A DNA stretch of 64,000 nt. Source: Nematostella vectensis (lineage: Eukaryota > Cnidaria > Anthozoa > Actiniaria > Edwardsiidae). The DNA lies in NCBI RefSeq assembly GCF_932526225.1, contig NC_064037.1:4670703-4734702 (forward strand). Direction: 5' to 3'. How positions within the stretch are numbered: position 1 is the stretch's first letter; every line of letters starts with the position of its first letter. This document shows, piece after piece, positions 11,150 to 22,513 of the stretch. The notes beneath the pieces were generated by a model. It was not told the origin of the DNA. It did no database searches and saw only the letters and a program-made list of their open reading frames with translations. The translations under genes and the position numbers were made by a program.

Positions 11150-11235
11150 AAAAAAAAAGATTCTTGATATTTCTTAATCATTCGTGAATTAAAGAAGATT
11201 CTTGATATTTCTTAATCATTCGTGAATTAATTTTG
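11150..11235. repeat. Tandem duplication, ~40 bp, two copies
   Basis: agattcttgatatttcttaa followed by tcattcgtgaattaa occurs twice in succession. The rest of the 10863-11540 interval is AT-rich and holds no gene that I can support. Confidence 0.75.
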
Positions 11236-11539
11236 GTTCAACTTAGCGAGGGTCCAGTTTCTGAGTCTGTTGCGCGAGTTTTTTTATTATCGGTCCGACA
11301 GATAATTTTAAAATTACGGCGTTATTTGTGGCATAACCAGAAAAAGAATAAGTAGAATTTTCTTGACACGTTTAAATAACATCACTATATTGGAGCACAG
11401 TCTCCATCATCACCTTTTCGCCGCCGAGGTGCAATCAATAAACCAATCCATGATCCGCTAGTTTTGTTTCATTTTTCACTTCATTAACACACTTATTCGG
11501 CCCATTTTATTACATTATTCATTAGAAAATAACATTCAT

Positions 11540-12535
11540 AATACCTGAAGATGAGGCGAAAACGTGCATAACGGAGTTCGGCAGACAACACGTATCTATA
11601 GCCTTTTCCTAAGGAACCCCCGTGAGGATAATCCTACGCGTTGCTAACATTTCCCGCATTGACGCCCTACGCCCTAATAATAACAACCACAAAAACTCCC
11701 GTCGCATCCCCTTTGTCACTACCTATAACCCGACACTACCTAACATCAACGACATAATCCGTAGAAACTACAACCTTCTACTTCGTCTAAGCGATGCCAT
11801 AAGGTTTTCACTGAGCCCCCTCTTGTCGCCTTTCGCCGCTCACCTAACCTCCGCGACATCCTCGTTAAAGCCAAGCTACCTTCCGACCGCTCTCCCACCA
11901 ACCAACCTCCCGGTGCTTTCCGTTGCGGAAAAAACTGCCAAACCTGCCCCTATATTAGAACCGATGGCCTTACAAGCTACACATTTTTTTCAACAGGTGA
12001 AACACGACCTATAACCTCCCACATAACCTGCAATACTAAAACGTGATTTATATGATTCAATGTAACCGCTGTAACCTTCAATATATTGGGGAAACAAAAC
12101 GCAAATTAAAAGAACGCTTAAATGACCACCGCAGAACTGTAGACTCCCAATCTCGATCCATACCAACCCACGCCGCTGAACACTTCCTAAAACCTAACCA
12201 CTCCGCTTCTGACATAGAGCTCATACCTATTGAAAAAATAAGAAATAACTGCGACCCAACCCGCAAAGCAAGAGAAGCCACACTGATAGCTCGCGCTGGC
12301 ACCCTTGAACCCGGTGGCCTCAACCGGCGTGAAGAAACCGTTTAGCTACTTAGTAATCCACACCACCCTATTCACCATCTTCCATAAGTCACTCCTTACC
12401 CAATTACTATTTTTACCTTTTGTTAGTTAATCATCAATGAACTTTGTACATATACTAGCTATAACATGCCATTGTAACTCATTTATAACCTGAAGAAGGC
12501 AGGTATTGGCCTGCCGAAATATCGTTCTAAAAAAC
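11540..12535 (+). pseudogene. Degenerate Penelope-like retroelement, 3' part with GIY-YIG endonuclease
   Basis: Two plus-strand frames cover the C-terminal part of a Penelope-like polyprotein. 11622-12014 contains RRIPFVTTYNPTLPNI and, after a frameshift, sequence like SPNLRDILVKAKLPS and a FRCGKNC cysteine segment. 12043-12345 encodes a GIY-YIG type domain: YMIQCNRCNLQYIGETKRKL, an ERLNDHRR stretch, an AEHF segment and a closing TLEPGGLNRREE. Stops and frame changes (for example near 12036) break the reading frame, and the reverse transcriptase is missing, so the copy is 5'-truncated and inactive. CTGAAGA and GAAA flanking a 6-bp hairpin (about 12491-12515) look like a hammerhead ribozyme core, as described for Penelope-like elements. 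A weaker candidate lies at about 11543-11560. Confidence 0.75.
12491..12530 (+). ncRNA. Hammerhead-ribozyme-like core at the end of the Penelope-like element
   Basis: CTGAAGA, then ggcagg-tattgg-cctgcc (6-bp stem II, 6-nt loop), then GAAA, in the order and spacing of a hammerhead catalytic core. I could not verify stems I and III, so activity is uncertain. Confidence 0.35.
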
Positions 12536-13586
12536 ATAAATCTGCGTTGTTGTCGACTTTTTCTTTTAAAGGTTTTATTAATTAATCAACTGTCGACGCA
12601 GACCACAAGGTCCGACGCACACCAGCAGATAGAGGCTGTCTGGTGGTTTCTTCCTACGTTTTTGATATATCACGGCCGTGTCACGTCCGCTGTCTACCAT
12701 TTTACCTCAAAGTGTATAATGTTCAAACTTGATCGATTAAAGAAATGCCGGTCGCTTTTATTTCCTTTGAAGATGCAAATTCCTTTTATATAAACTATTT
12801 GACTTGAAGACCCAGTACTTCATTTAGAGCTTGCAAAACTCTTATGCCTGGTGTACACTAATGACATAACGACAAACGACACACGCATACTTTTATGTTC
12901 GTATGTTAAAGGTCCTGTAAACACCCCGTGGGTCATTTTTGGGATATAACAGAAAAACTGGCGTAGAATACGAATATTGAGGTCTTTTTGCCGGCTTCGG
13001 CCTAAAAGTTGGCCTTTTGGCGATTGCAATTTTACTTCCGGTTGAATATACGGTGGAAGTAAATTTGCCAGGTTTTAACACTAATTTGATGGTTTTTGCG
13101 CTTAAATAAAACGACCTTCTTAAATTTTAACAGCTACCTGAAATGCATATTATAAAAGTATCCTGTTATACTAGGGAGTATATACAAACCCTGGTTATAC
13201 CAAGCACAGGTATCCCATGCCCACACCTTGTGCATTTAGATTGCTATATTATACCAGCAACCTGCCATACCAAGCACAGGTATCCCAAGACCGCGCTTTG
13301 TGCATTTAGAGTGCGCATATCTAGCAGGTATCATACAAACTATAGCAAATTCAATAATAAAATAATAATAAAATATATAACTCTAAATGAATGTAATAAC
13401 GCAAAATGTTATAATTGTTGATTTCACAAAAGCGCTAATGAAAATTTGAAAATGTAAACGCGCCAACAGAAACCTACTAATGGATGTCCAATTCAATGAG
13501 GTCTAGAGATGTGTTTTAGTAAGACTCTTACCTGACTTTGCTTCTTGGGAAAGCATCAATTTCATGCCATTTCAAGCACGTACATT
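12536..13586. other. Intergenic, with relic units of the ggtataccaagccc minisatellite
   Basis: At about 13188-13315 two diverged units read accaagcacaggtatcccatgc and accaagcacaggtatcccaag, followed by ttgtgcatttaga, like the array at 8850-9470. No gene is supported in the rest of the interval. Confidence 0.5.
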
Positions 13587-13730
13587 CAGGGCCGTAGCAG
13601 GGGGCACGTGCCCCCCCCCCCCCAAATATTTCCAAAATTATAAGGAAATGACCATTAGGGGCATGGCTTTGACCCCCAATGTTTCTATATTGTGCCCCCC
13701 CCCCCCCAATTTTTCAAGGCCTGCTACAAC
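13587..13730 (+). mobile_element. MITE (ccgtagcagg family) with poly-C tracts
   Basis: Begins cagggccgtagcagggggca and ends near ggcctgctac, an inverted match. Inside are poly-C tracts and ggaaatgaccattaggggca. Related copies are at 10340-10437 and 41478-41605 (the latter inverted). Confidence 0.65.
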
Positions 13731-13735
13731 ACACG

Positions 13736-15382
13736 ACAGTAAGCTTGATAATCTAGCAAAGCTTAAATCAAATAATCCACGACAATTCTGGAAGGCAATA
13801 CGAAACCTAAACAAAAAGAACAACAGCAAGCCAAATAATTCTCCACAGGTTGACCTAAATAACTTCTTCGAGCATTTTCGAAATCTAAACAAAGATGATA
13901 AAACCAGCCAAGACACAACTGATGAAACCGTACCCCGTGTCACTGGTCCCCTCGATTTCCCATTCACAAAGGAAGATAGTAACAAATGGGATAAAATCCC
14001 TTAAAAGTGGAAAGACGCCTGGTAACGACCTTATTTCGAATGAATTCCTAAAACCGAGAAAAGAAATATTGTGCGATACTCTTGTAATCCTTTTCAACTC
14101 GATTATGAAATTAGGAAAATTTCCAAAAAATTGGGCATTCGGTTACATAACTCATATATACAAGAAAGGAACGAAAACGGACCACGAAAATAATAGGGGG
14201 GAAACAATCTTATCACACTTAGGCAAACTTTTCACCTCACTCCTAAACACAAGACTGGTGAGCTACCTTGAGTTCAATAATGTATTATTACCAGAACAAG
14301 CAGGTTTTAGGAATTCATTCAGAGGTATGGACCAAATATGTTAAGACTAAACAAAAGCAAAAGATACTTATACACCTGTTTCATAGGTTTTAGCAAAGCT
14401 TTCGATAATATATCACGAGGTAAATTATATTCCAAACTATGTGATATTGGTATAGACGGATAATTTTTAGATGTTATCAAGGATATGTATAGTAAAGATT
14501 CTGCGTGGACGGGTTCATCTCCGAAGAATTCACGTGTTCAAAAGGTGTTAAGCAAGGCTGCATGCTATCACCTACTCTTTTTATACCTGTCTGACCTACC
14601 GGATAGGTTAAACAAGGGCAAGGATGCTTGTTTGCTAAACGATAGAACGGTTAGCTGCTTATTGTACGCCGACGACCTAGCTGTCATATCAAAGTCACAC
14701 ACAGGACTGCAAAATAATCTAAATAGTCTGAAAGAATACTGCAAAAATAATAGTTTATCCGTTAATGAAAGCAAATCTAAGATAATGATATTTAATCCTA
14801 GTGGTAGAATAATGAATCGTTACCTTTTCCATGCAGGTAGTAAAAAAAACTTGAAAACGTTACAAGATATAAATATTTATGTTTGACTCTGAGTTCCACG
14901 GGATCCTTTACCATAGCAAAACAAGAGTTAAAAAAGCCGCCCTAAAAGCCCTATATTCATTACGTATAAATATGGGCACGTCGCTTAGAAGGAATCTTCC
15001 GCTTACTTTTCACTTATTTGACACATTAATAAAACCAGTCGTCACATATAGTGCAGAAATGGGTTTGGACACAGTCAAGTACAACGAGTTACGTGACCCG
15101 ATAAAGCAAGTTCATACAAGATTCTGTAAATTAATCCTAGGCGTTAGCAGAAGAGCCACAAACAAAGCTTGCAGAGCAGAACTAGGAACATTCCCAGTTA
15201 TAGTCGAGATAAAAGCAAAAGCTGTATCATTTTGGGCGCGCCTTCTGACACTTGACGAACACAGAATAGCAAAACAAGCATATCTGGACCAATTAAGTTT
15301 TACGAATTCGCGGAACTGGGCAATGGCACTTAAATCACTTTTATTTCAAACGGTTATATCTACTGTTGTTATGCTGTCTTAG
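13736..15382 (+). pseudogene. Broken non-LTR reverse transcriptase
   Basis: Successive plus-strand frames carry one reverse transcriptase. 13736-14004 contains PRQFWKAIRNLNKK. 13895-14344 contains GIKSLKSGKTPGNDLISNEF, FPKNWAFGYITHIYKKG and LPEQAGFRNSFR. About 14340-14480 encodes GFSKAFDNISRGKLYSKL with a stop. 14485-14886 contains a degraded KQGC block and the catalytic YADD of CLLYADDLAVIS. 14879-15382 encodes the thumb-like C-terminus with VKKAALKAL and a QVHTRFCKLILGVSRRA stretch. At least four frame breaks make it non-functional. It differs from the retrotransposon at 4414-7899 (YADD rather than FADD, different C-terminus), so it is a separate family. The MITE at 13587-13730 sits directly upstream. 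Confidence 0.8.
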
Positions 15383-16011
15383 AACTGCCATTTCACATTC
15401 AGCATTCGGGGAAATGCGTATTGGATATAAGTAAAACGCGAACGTAGCTCGGCAGTTTTCATCTGTTCATTCTACTTGCTTGAAGACTTCGATATTGTAG
15501 TGTTTCCGGTTTCACAGATTCCAATATAGATAAATATCCATCAATAAGAACAAGTGTTAATTTATGGAATCTTGGAAAGTAATAATCAATTGTCTGACAG
15601 TGATTTCAATCTCAATTGATTTTGCTACAAAAGCACTTTTGAAAACAGTCATTTGTCACAGCCATGTTTAACCGTTAGACACCAACAATGGTTTAAAAAT
15701 TTGAACAGGCACCCCTTTGTGTTATTTACGTTGATCGGCAAAATACAACTATCTATTTGCTAGAAAATTTCAAACTAGCTGTCAACAATGGAAGCCTGAT
15801 AAATCTTTAACGATTTCAAGTCTGACCATAATTACTGGCTTGACATACTAATGAGTGTATAAAGCGTAAATTGGTGTCTTTAACAAGGGATACCGTTTGA
15901 GTAAAACTTTTCTCATAGGGTGTCCTCATCAAATGGGTTCAGATTTACAGAAAATGTATGGAGCACTCTTCAACCGAGCTGGCCAATGTCCATATTAAAT
16001 GGGTTCAGAAT
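15383..16011. other. Intergenic, nothing recognised
   Basis: AT-rich sequence without a supported ORF or repeat. Confidence 0.5.
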
Positions 16012-16377
16012 CAGTGGAACAAACCGGCATTTCTGTTTTTTTGTTAAATGATAAAAGGCGGTTGTTCAAAAATGGTTCTTTCCCATGTTTAACCTACCAT
16101 GTAAAATAAGACACACACAAGAACCTACCCTTTTTTGTCATTTATCATTTTAAAATCGTAACATGAAAAAGGGTACCCTTTTTGCAGAATAATACGGACA
16201 GGTTTGCCGTCTATTTGCAGATATAGAATGAGTTCATAAAATGTCGACAATTTAGATCACCGGCTATTTCCACGGATAAGAACGAAAACAGTGACCTTTT
16301 CTCTAAGGTTTCTAGAAAGCAGAAAGTCGTAAATTATGTATGTTTTCTGTTAGCAGCATATAATACGGAGTAAACAC

Positions 16378-16725
16378 CAGGCCTGTACCCAGGATTTTTC
16401 TTTGGGGGGGGGGGGGGGGGGTGCGAAATCCGAAAAAAAAAATGGACCTAATGACCCCCCCTGATAAAAATCTGACTACCCCTGAAAGAACAAAAAGGGA
16501 CTTTTTTTATGCCTTTGCAGTATCTCCAAGGGACGTTCATTGTCGGATTTGGCTACAAAGAAGTCTGACTTATGGTGACATACCAGAGTGATCTAGCTGA
16601 TGCTTTATAGTTTTGTCTACAGATAGCATCACGTCTGAGAACCGAAAGTGGACCTTCGACCGTTGTGGGTGGGGGGGGGGGGGGGGGGGGTGCGCACCCC
16701 CTGCACCCCTCTGGGTACGGGCCTG
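16378..16725 (+). mobile_element. MITE (caggcccgtacccagg family) with 5-bp target duplication
   Basis: Ends are CAGGCCTGTACCCAGG and the inverse CTGGGTACGGGCCTG. The 5-bp direct repeat AACAC flanks it. It contains poly-G tracts and atctccaagggacgttcatt. An inverted relative is at about 62560-62812. It lies in the left arm of the foldback element at 16012-18520, so it inserted later. Confidence 0.85.
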
Positions 16726-17649
16726 AACACATAAGGGTTACTTTTTTCCCACTTTAGATCCCACATCACGATCAAAATCGGTACCCTTTTTCGTCTTTAA
16801 TAGTACAAATAAAAAGACTGAGAAGGGTTTGGAAAACATTCAATTTTTTCAAACCCTGGTGCTTCTTGCCGAAATGAGAACGAAATCGAAAGCTTTTGTG
16901 CCAGTAACCGTCCCGCTAAACAGCATGAGGATCAGGTCAGCGAACTGGATGAGTCACTGGGGACAGACTGTTCCTTTGACCTCGAGAAGGTCAAACAAGA
17001 GCAGATAACTCCATTGTTCTCCAATCTACGATTCGCGTATATAAAGCCGCTGTCAAAATCTGATGTGTTCAAAGGCCAAGATCTGTCAACAAGCGTATTA
17101 GCATCGAACAACAAATGTCCCCGCTGGGACAGCTTTGGAGAGAAACTATTTGAAATGCTCTTTGCTTACTTTCCTAAGGCTTTCCCTTGTAACTTCATCA
17201 GGCAATAATAAAACTTATTTAACTATTCTCTATAAAATCACAAGTGCACCAACGAGTGCACAATTCCTAGAGAAACGATAATCTTTTTATTATATTTCTG
17301 ACAGAGAAGCCTCTCTTAACTTCTGGGAAGGCTTGTGAAAGTGTCTGGCTTATGAACTTGCAGCTTTTCCTCTCAACAAGCTCACGATCTGGGAAAGACT
17401 TGCTTACATGTACTCCATCCCTCTTCTCTGACTAGCAGTCGAATTTAGGCGGGAATGCAGGAGAACCAGGTACGGTGCCAATCACTGTCAAACTGTCAAA
17501 CCTCCAAACGAACGCACGAAAAAGTAAAATAATGTACCCTTTTCAATCTTTTAGTTGCACTATTAAAGACGAAAAAGGGTACCGATTTTGATGTGATGTT
17601 AAATCCAGTCTAAAATGGGAAAAAAGTAACCCTAATGTGCTTTACTTCA

Positions 17650-18365
17650 TATTATATACCATATACCATACCATATACCATACCATATACCATACCATAT
17701 ACCATACCATATACCATACCATATACCATACCATATACCATACCATATACCATACCATATACCATACCATATACCATACCATATACCATACCATATACCA
17801 TACCATATACCATACCATATACCATACCATATACCATACCATATACCATACCATATACCATACCATATACCATACCATATACCATACCATATACCATACC
17901 ATATACCATACCATATACCATACCATATACCATACCATATACCATACCATATACCATACCATATACCATACCATATACCATACCATATACCATACGATAT
18001 ACCATACCATATACCATACCATATACCATACCATATACCATACCATATACCATACCATATACCATACCATATACCATACCATATACCATACCATATACCA
18101 TACCATATACCATACCATATACCATACCATATACCATACCATATACCATACCATATACCATACCATATACCATACCATATACCATACCATATACCATACC
18201 ATATACCATACCATATACCATACGATATACCATACCATATACCATACCATATACCATACCATATACCATACCATATACCATACCATATACCATACCATAT
18301 ACCATACCATATACCATACCATATACCATACCATATACCATACCATATACCAGACCATATACCAT
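17650..18365. repeat. 12-bp satellite (ataccataccat)n, ~60 copies
   Basis: About 715 bp of almost perfect 12-bp repeats. Rare variant units (catacgatat) at 17996 and 18224 are exactly 19 units (228 bp) apart, and one catacc-to-cagacc change is near 18352. Because 12 is divisible by three and the unit lacks stops in several frames, long ORFs of Tyr-Thr-Ile-Pro or Met-Val-Tyr-Gly type appear on both strands. These are by-products. Confidence 0.95.
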
Positions 18366-18520
18366 ATTATATACCATTTTAAAATGATAAATGACAAAAA
18401 AGGTAGGCTTTTGTGTGTGTCTTATTTTACTTGGCAAGTAAAAACACGGGAAAGACCCATTTTTGGATAACCGCCTTTTATCATTTAACAAAAAAGAAGA
18501 ATCGCCGGTTTGTTCCACTG

Positions 18521-19489
18521 TTACACAATTGTAATTTTGTGCTATATTTTATATAATGTCCCATACATTTACGATATTCGGGCTACTAGACGGGGACCAT
18601 AGCCCCCCCCCCCCTCCTGGCTACACCCATGTTGCGTAGGAATTCGCACTATTTGGCTAAAGCTGTGGAAAAACGTTTGTTACACAGGGCTTGTTATATT
18701 TTGCCTCCAGCATGCTTTGAATTATTGAAAATATGTACTTTTATGTTGACAAATTATTAGTTTCTCCCTTTAGTATCCCTTTAGACATATAGTTTCTTTT
18801 TTTGCTTTGATAATTAATTCCACAATTGCAAATCACCTCCTTTTTTCATATGTCAAAAGATCATAATCATTTTAAATTGCATAAAACTATGGCCACTGAA
18901 TTGTCTTTGGAGGGCACCATACGAGCAACACTTTTTTTTTGGCGAGACAGATTTAATATAAAATCAAGCTTTGAGTACTTACACCCCTGAAACACTGAGC
19001 ATAAAACTGCGAGTACTAGATTTACCTAATGACACCTTATTTTTCGCGACGTCAAAATTTCGCGATTTCGAGAAGATATTTCGCGACACTTTACTTTCGC
19101 AAGTCGCTATTTTTGTAAAACCAGGTCACATAAACCGGCTAATATCCCACCCAAAGGATTTTTGTGTACTCGCTTTAATTTTTGCTCATCCCAATCATTT
19201 TATTTAATTTTCGCGGCACTTTATTTTCGTGAATTTTCTAAAAGTTTTCTTGCAAAGTATCTTCTGAAAAAGCCCCCAAAAATCAATTACAATAAAAGTC
19301 CGATATATTTGTAAAAAATTGGCGAAATTTATGTAATAGAAACAAATTTTATCACTTAAAACAGGGCAGAATATTACTTTTCATTGATTCATTTACTACG
19401 GGCATCTCCGCGAGTCGAGTAGTGATACCACAGGTAGCCCAGGCAATGGTTGTTTGTTCGTGATCGTGTTCGTAGTTCGTGGTGTACAT
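18521..19489. other. Intergenic, with a poly-C MITE-like scrap
   Basis: About 18580-18630 has a poly-C tract next to ctcctggctacacccatg, similar to the ends of the gtagccagga MITE family, but the termini are degraded. Nothing else is recognised. Confidence 0.4.
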
Positions 19490-19785
19490 ACGCGGTACAC
19501 TCTTTTTTTTATATAAGAACGTCTTATTTTCAGTTGCGGCTGTTCTTAAAATTTAGTGTATATAAGAGTTAATAACACCCAATGAATTATTAGGAAAGAA
19601 TTGCACTAATGATCAAAAGCAATAATAAAGTTATTACTATAAGCACAATTTGTTTTGCATTTTAGAACGCATCAGGATTGAAGAAAAAATTCTGCTATCT
19701 GAGCCTCGGCATGTTCTTAGCATGTTCTTAACATTTGGGGGAAATCTCAGGCTGGACATTCTTATAAAAAAAGTTCTTATAATTT
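19490..19785 (+). mobile_element. Interspersed repeat copy (ataagaacgtctta family)
   Basis: Begins near gtacactctttttt and tataagaacgtctta and ends with tctcaggctggacattcttataaaa. It closely matches the sequence flanking the retrotransposon insertion at 41700-42545, including attgcactaatgatcaa and gcctcggcatgttcttagca. The inverted motif aagaacgtc/gacattctt suggests short terminal inverted repeats. The coding status and class are unknown. Confidence 0.65.
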
Positions 19786-22513
19786 TTTATTTTTTTTTTC
19801 ATTTTTAGGGCGGAGATGCGGGGGCATCTAAAAAATTCTTTTGTCGGTATGAAGTTCGTAACTAATTCTTGTGCCCTGGAGAAATGATGAAGCGTGCACA
19901 TGTAAGACATATGAATAGTACAGATACGATTTCGTGGACACAGAACGCTTGACTATAGTAGCTAATGGACAAGATTTTTTGATGAACTGAGATCTCGTCA
20001 TCCGATTTTGTATCAGGTGAAGATACATGTATAGTTTGTTTCTTATCTAGTAAAATGTTTTCCTATAGACAACAGAGATTGTGTCGTGTCAAGAGGATTT
20101 ATTTTTCTTCCATTTTGATACTGCGTTCTTTCACACAAACTTGTCACGCAAGGCTCCGTCACGCAATACTCAAGCGCATTCCGTGACTCATGCCGCAGAG
20201 ACATTGACAAGGACGAAAGGCTTTCTGTGAATGCTTTCGAAATGCTTTACTTGGTATAATTAGTGACTTGTGCTAAGTGACTTTCAAGCCAAAATAAACA
20301 CAGAAATAGTCAGGCAACGCCCGCCACGCCAGAGAACGAGGGAGAAAATATTTTTCAATAAAAGTAAGCCCTTTCTGACGGGGCCAATTTTCAATTTCGT
20401 ACAGGGGTCCAAAAATCTGGAGCAACCTCACTTGTCAAGCAAAACAATGCAGATCAATAAATATGTTCAAAAAGATTGTAAAGGACAATATCCTCTCGCA
20501 AAAAGCAGCTATTGATTTATAGATATGATTCTACTTTATTTCATCAAATCAGCCACATGTAAATTTAATAATAAGGATTCCTTAGTCAAATCAAGAACAT
20601 TCATATATATTTTAGTAGAGACGCTACTTAGTCTGCGACAGGGGTCTACACTTCATAAGCATTGTGCTTTTAGTAGACTCCTCATCATCACTATTTTTTG
20701 CATTATTATCATTATACTATTATTTGGTGAAATAAACTTGATTGATTGATTGATTGATTGAATCGTGAGCGCTGAATAAGCTGCTTTCTGTTAGAAAGTC
20801 ACGTGATTTCGGGGTGCGGGGAGGGCTCTGGTAACGAAAGAACACTTCACACTGAGAGGGGGGGGAGGGGTGGTATGCCCTGAGTCAAAATCTTCCCTCT
20901 ATCCTCAGGGTATGTAATAATCACACCCTTGTTTCAAAGGTGTGCAGGCTATTTTTTTGAATTTACATCGTGGTCAGTGACACTTTCAGTGCATTAAGTA
21001 CCTTCCTGTCGATAGACGGCACATTTATATTGCTGCTAGGTTTGATTTTGAAAGACAGATAACTTCATCGTTGTGACAAATTGGCGGAATTTTCTCGACC
21101 CTTATCAAATCAGCATTGAATGGTTCATCATTACATACAAAAAAAGAGCTTCCATTTAAGCTCTAAGCGACACACAGGGGCTGAAAGGATTTGTGTGTTT
21201 CGGGGTTTTGGGGTGCTTATTATCATAAAGGCAAACCACAATGGCCGTTCTCAGGCATAAATGACCTGTCAAAGCCATTCAAATGATTATCGAAAATACA
21301 GCTGCCCGAAGCCATAGAAACTAAGCTCGCTAGACCTTATGGGAAATTCATGCTTTCGGCTTCAAGATAGGGATCGAAAAAATCGTTGTTGGTGTTTTGC
21401 TCTGAAGCTATTTTAACCGTATTTGTAGAACAAAAGCCGGAAATTCTTAGCCTCTAGGGGAGGGCAAGGCACAAGGGGTTAGGAAAGATGCGCAAAAAAT
21501 ATCCTCCTGATAAGAAATTACGTCTCTATAACCGGGAAATAAATAATACGATATTTTGATATTCTCTAAAACACTATTTCCAGCTAAAAATGCCGGATTA
21601 ATTTCAATAACGCTTTGGTCATTTTAGATAACACCAAAGGTCAAATTGTGACAGACAAAAATTTCCTTGGCCTATGTTTCGGAGATTCGGCTATAAATTT
21701 ATCAGAATAAAAGGGTAAGCTGCTGTAAATCCCGATTAAAACAGCGGCAAATAACACAAACGCTTTTCTAACGCTTATAAGACGAAAAAACTTCGACGGC
21801 TCAAATTAGTTGGGCGCTCAAATAATTTAGTTTGGCTTTTTCATGTCCTGCTAGTATTTTGCATACGGTGTTTGTTGTTGAAAACGCCAATATCACGACA
21901 GGCATTCAATGGCCCAATATGACTCCAAAGACATAATAATACTCCCAGCAAAAACTTGCTTAGAAATTCTATAGATCTCTCAGCCCTTTACTTCACAGCG
22001 CACTGAATAAAACACTTAACGATTTGGGGTTTTTAAAAACCTTTTTACTTAATATGCATTTACGACTATCGCTAGGGACATAATTATACTTTACAATTAC
22101 AAACTAAGAAATAATATTTCGACGATAAGTAAATTTGAAATAGCTAACATAACTCTAATTGATTATATATTTGCTATACATATATTTTCGATAGTTTCTT
22201 ATAGCTCGAAGTGATCAAACTTGTTTTCCACTTCACTTTTAAGACACAAATAGTAGCCTTATCCTAACTTATTTAAAATTCAAATATGAGGACCTGCTTT
22301 GAATGAATGAAACGCGCTTCACTGAAAATCAAGAAAACACATTCATCGCCTGGGAACGATAAGTACTGTACGAGCGCAGGGTGTAATTGAAAAGCAGCAA
22401 AATAACATAAATCAAAGAATGTTTCAGGGAAAAAATGTACTGTTTGCGTTTTGCTAGATATCGGGCAGGTGTTCGGTGCGGTTTGTTTGTAGTTGAGAAG
22501 TTAACCGAGGATT
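19786..22513. other. Intergenic, no gene recognised
   Basis: 2.7 kb of AT-rich sequence. A short (gatt)n microsatellite is near 20738-20760 and a G-rich stretch near 20860. The 70-80 codon ORFs show no recognisable domain. The last ~200 bp would contain the 3' untranslated region of the minus-strand PKA regulatory gene. Confidence 0.45.

Larger units (their letters stand above)
16012..18520. mobile_element. Foldback DNA element with long split inverted repeats
   Basis: The left end begins CAGTGGAACAAACCGGC and the right end is its inverse (GCCGGTTTGTTCCACTG, ending 18520). The outer arms (16012-16170 and 18375-18520) share ttaaatgataaaaggcggtt and tgtgtgtcttattttac in inverse order. Inner arm segments (about 16735-16810 and 17525-17640) share ggtaccgattttgat and cccattttagac-like stretches. 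The left arm is interrupted by a MITE (16378-16725) and the right arm by a 12-bp satellite (17650-18365). The centre (16860-17520) has a 64-codon ORF with no recognisable domain. No transposase was found, and no clear target-site duplication. Confidence 0.75.

Noticed and set aside
17637-18518. Long ORFs on both strands (Tyr-Thr-Ile-Pro, Tyr-His-Thr-Ile, Met-Val-Tyr-Gly repeats)
   Set aside because: Direct translation of a 12-bp satellite in several frames; period divisible by three explains the open frames.
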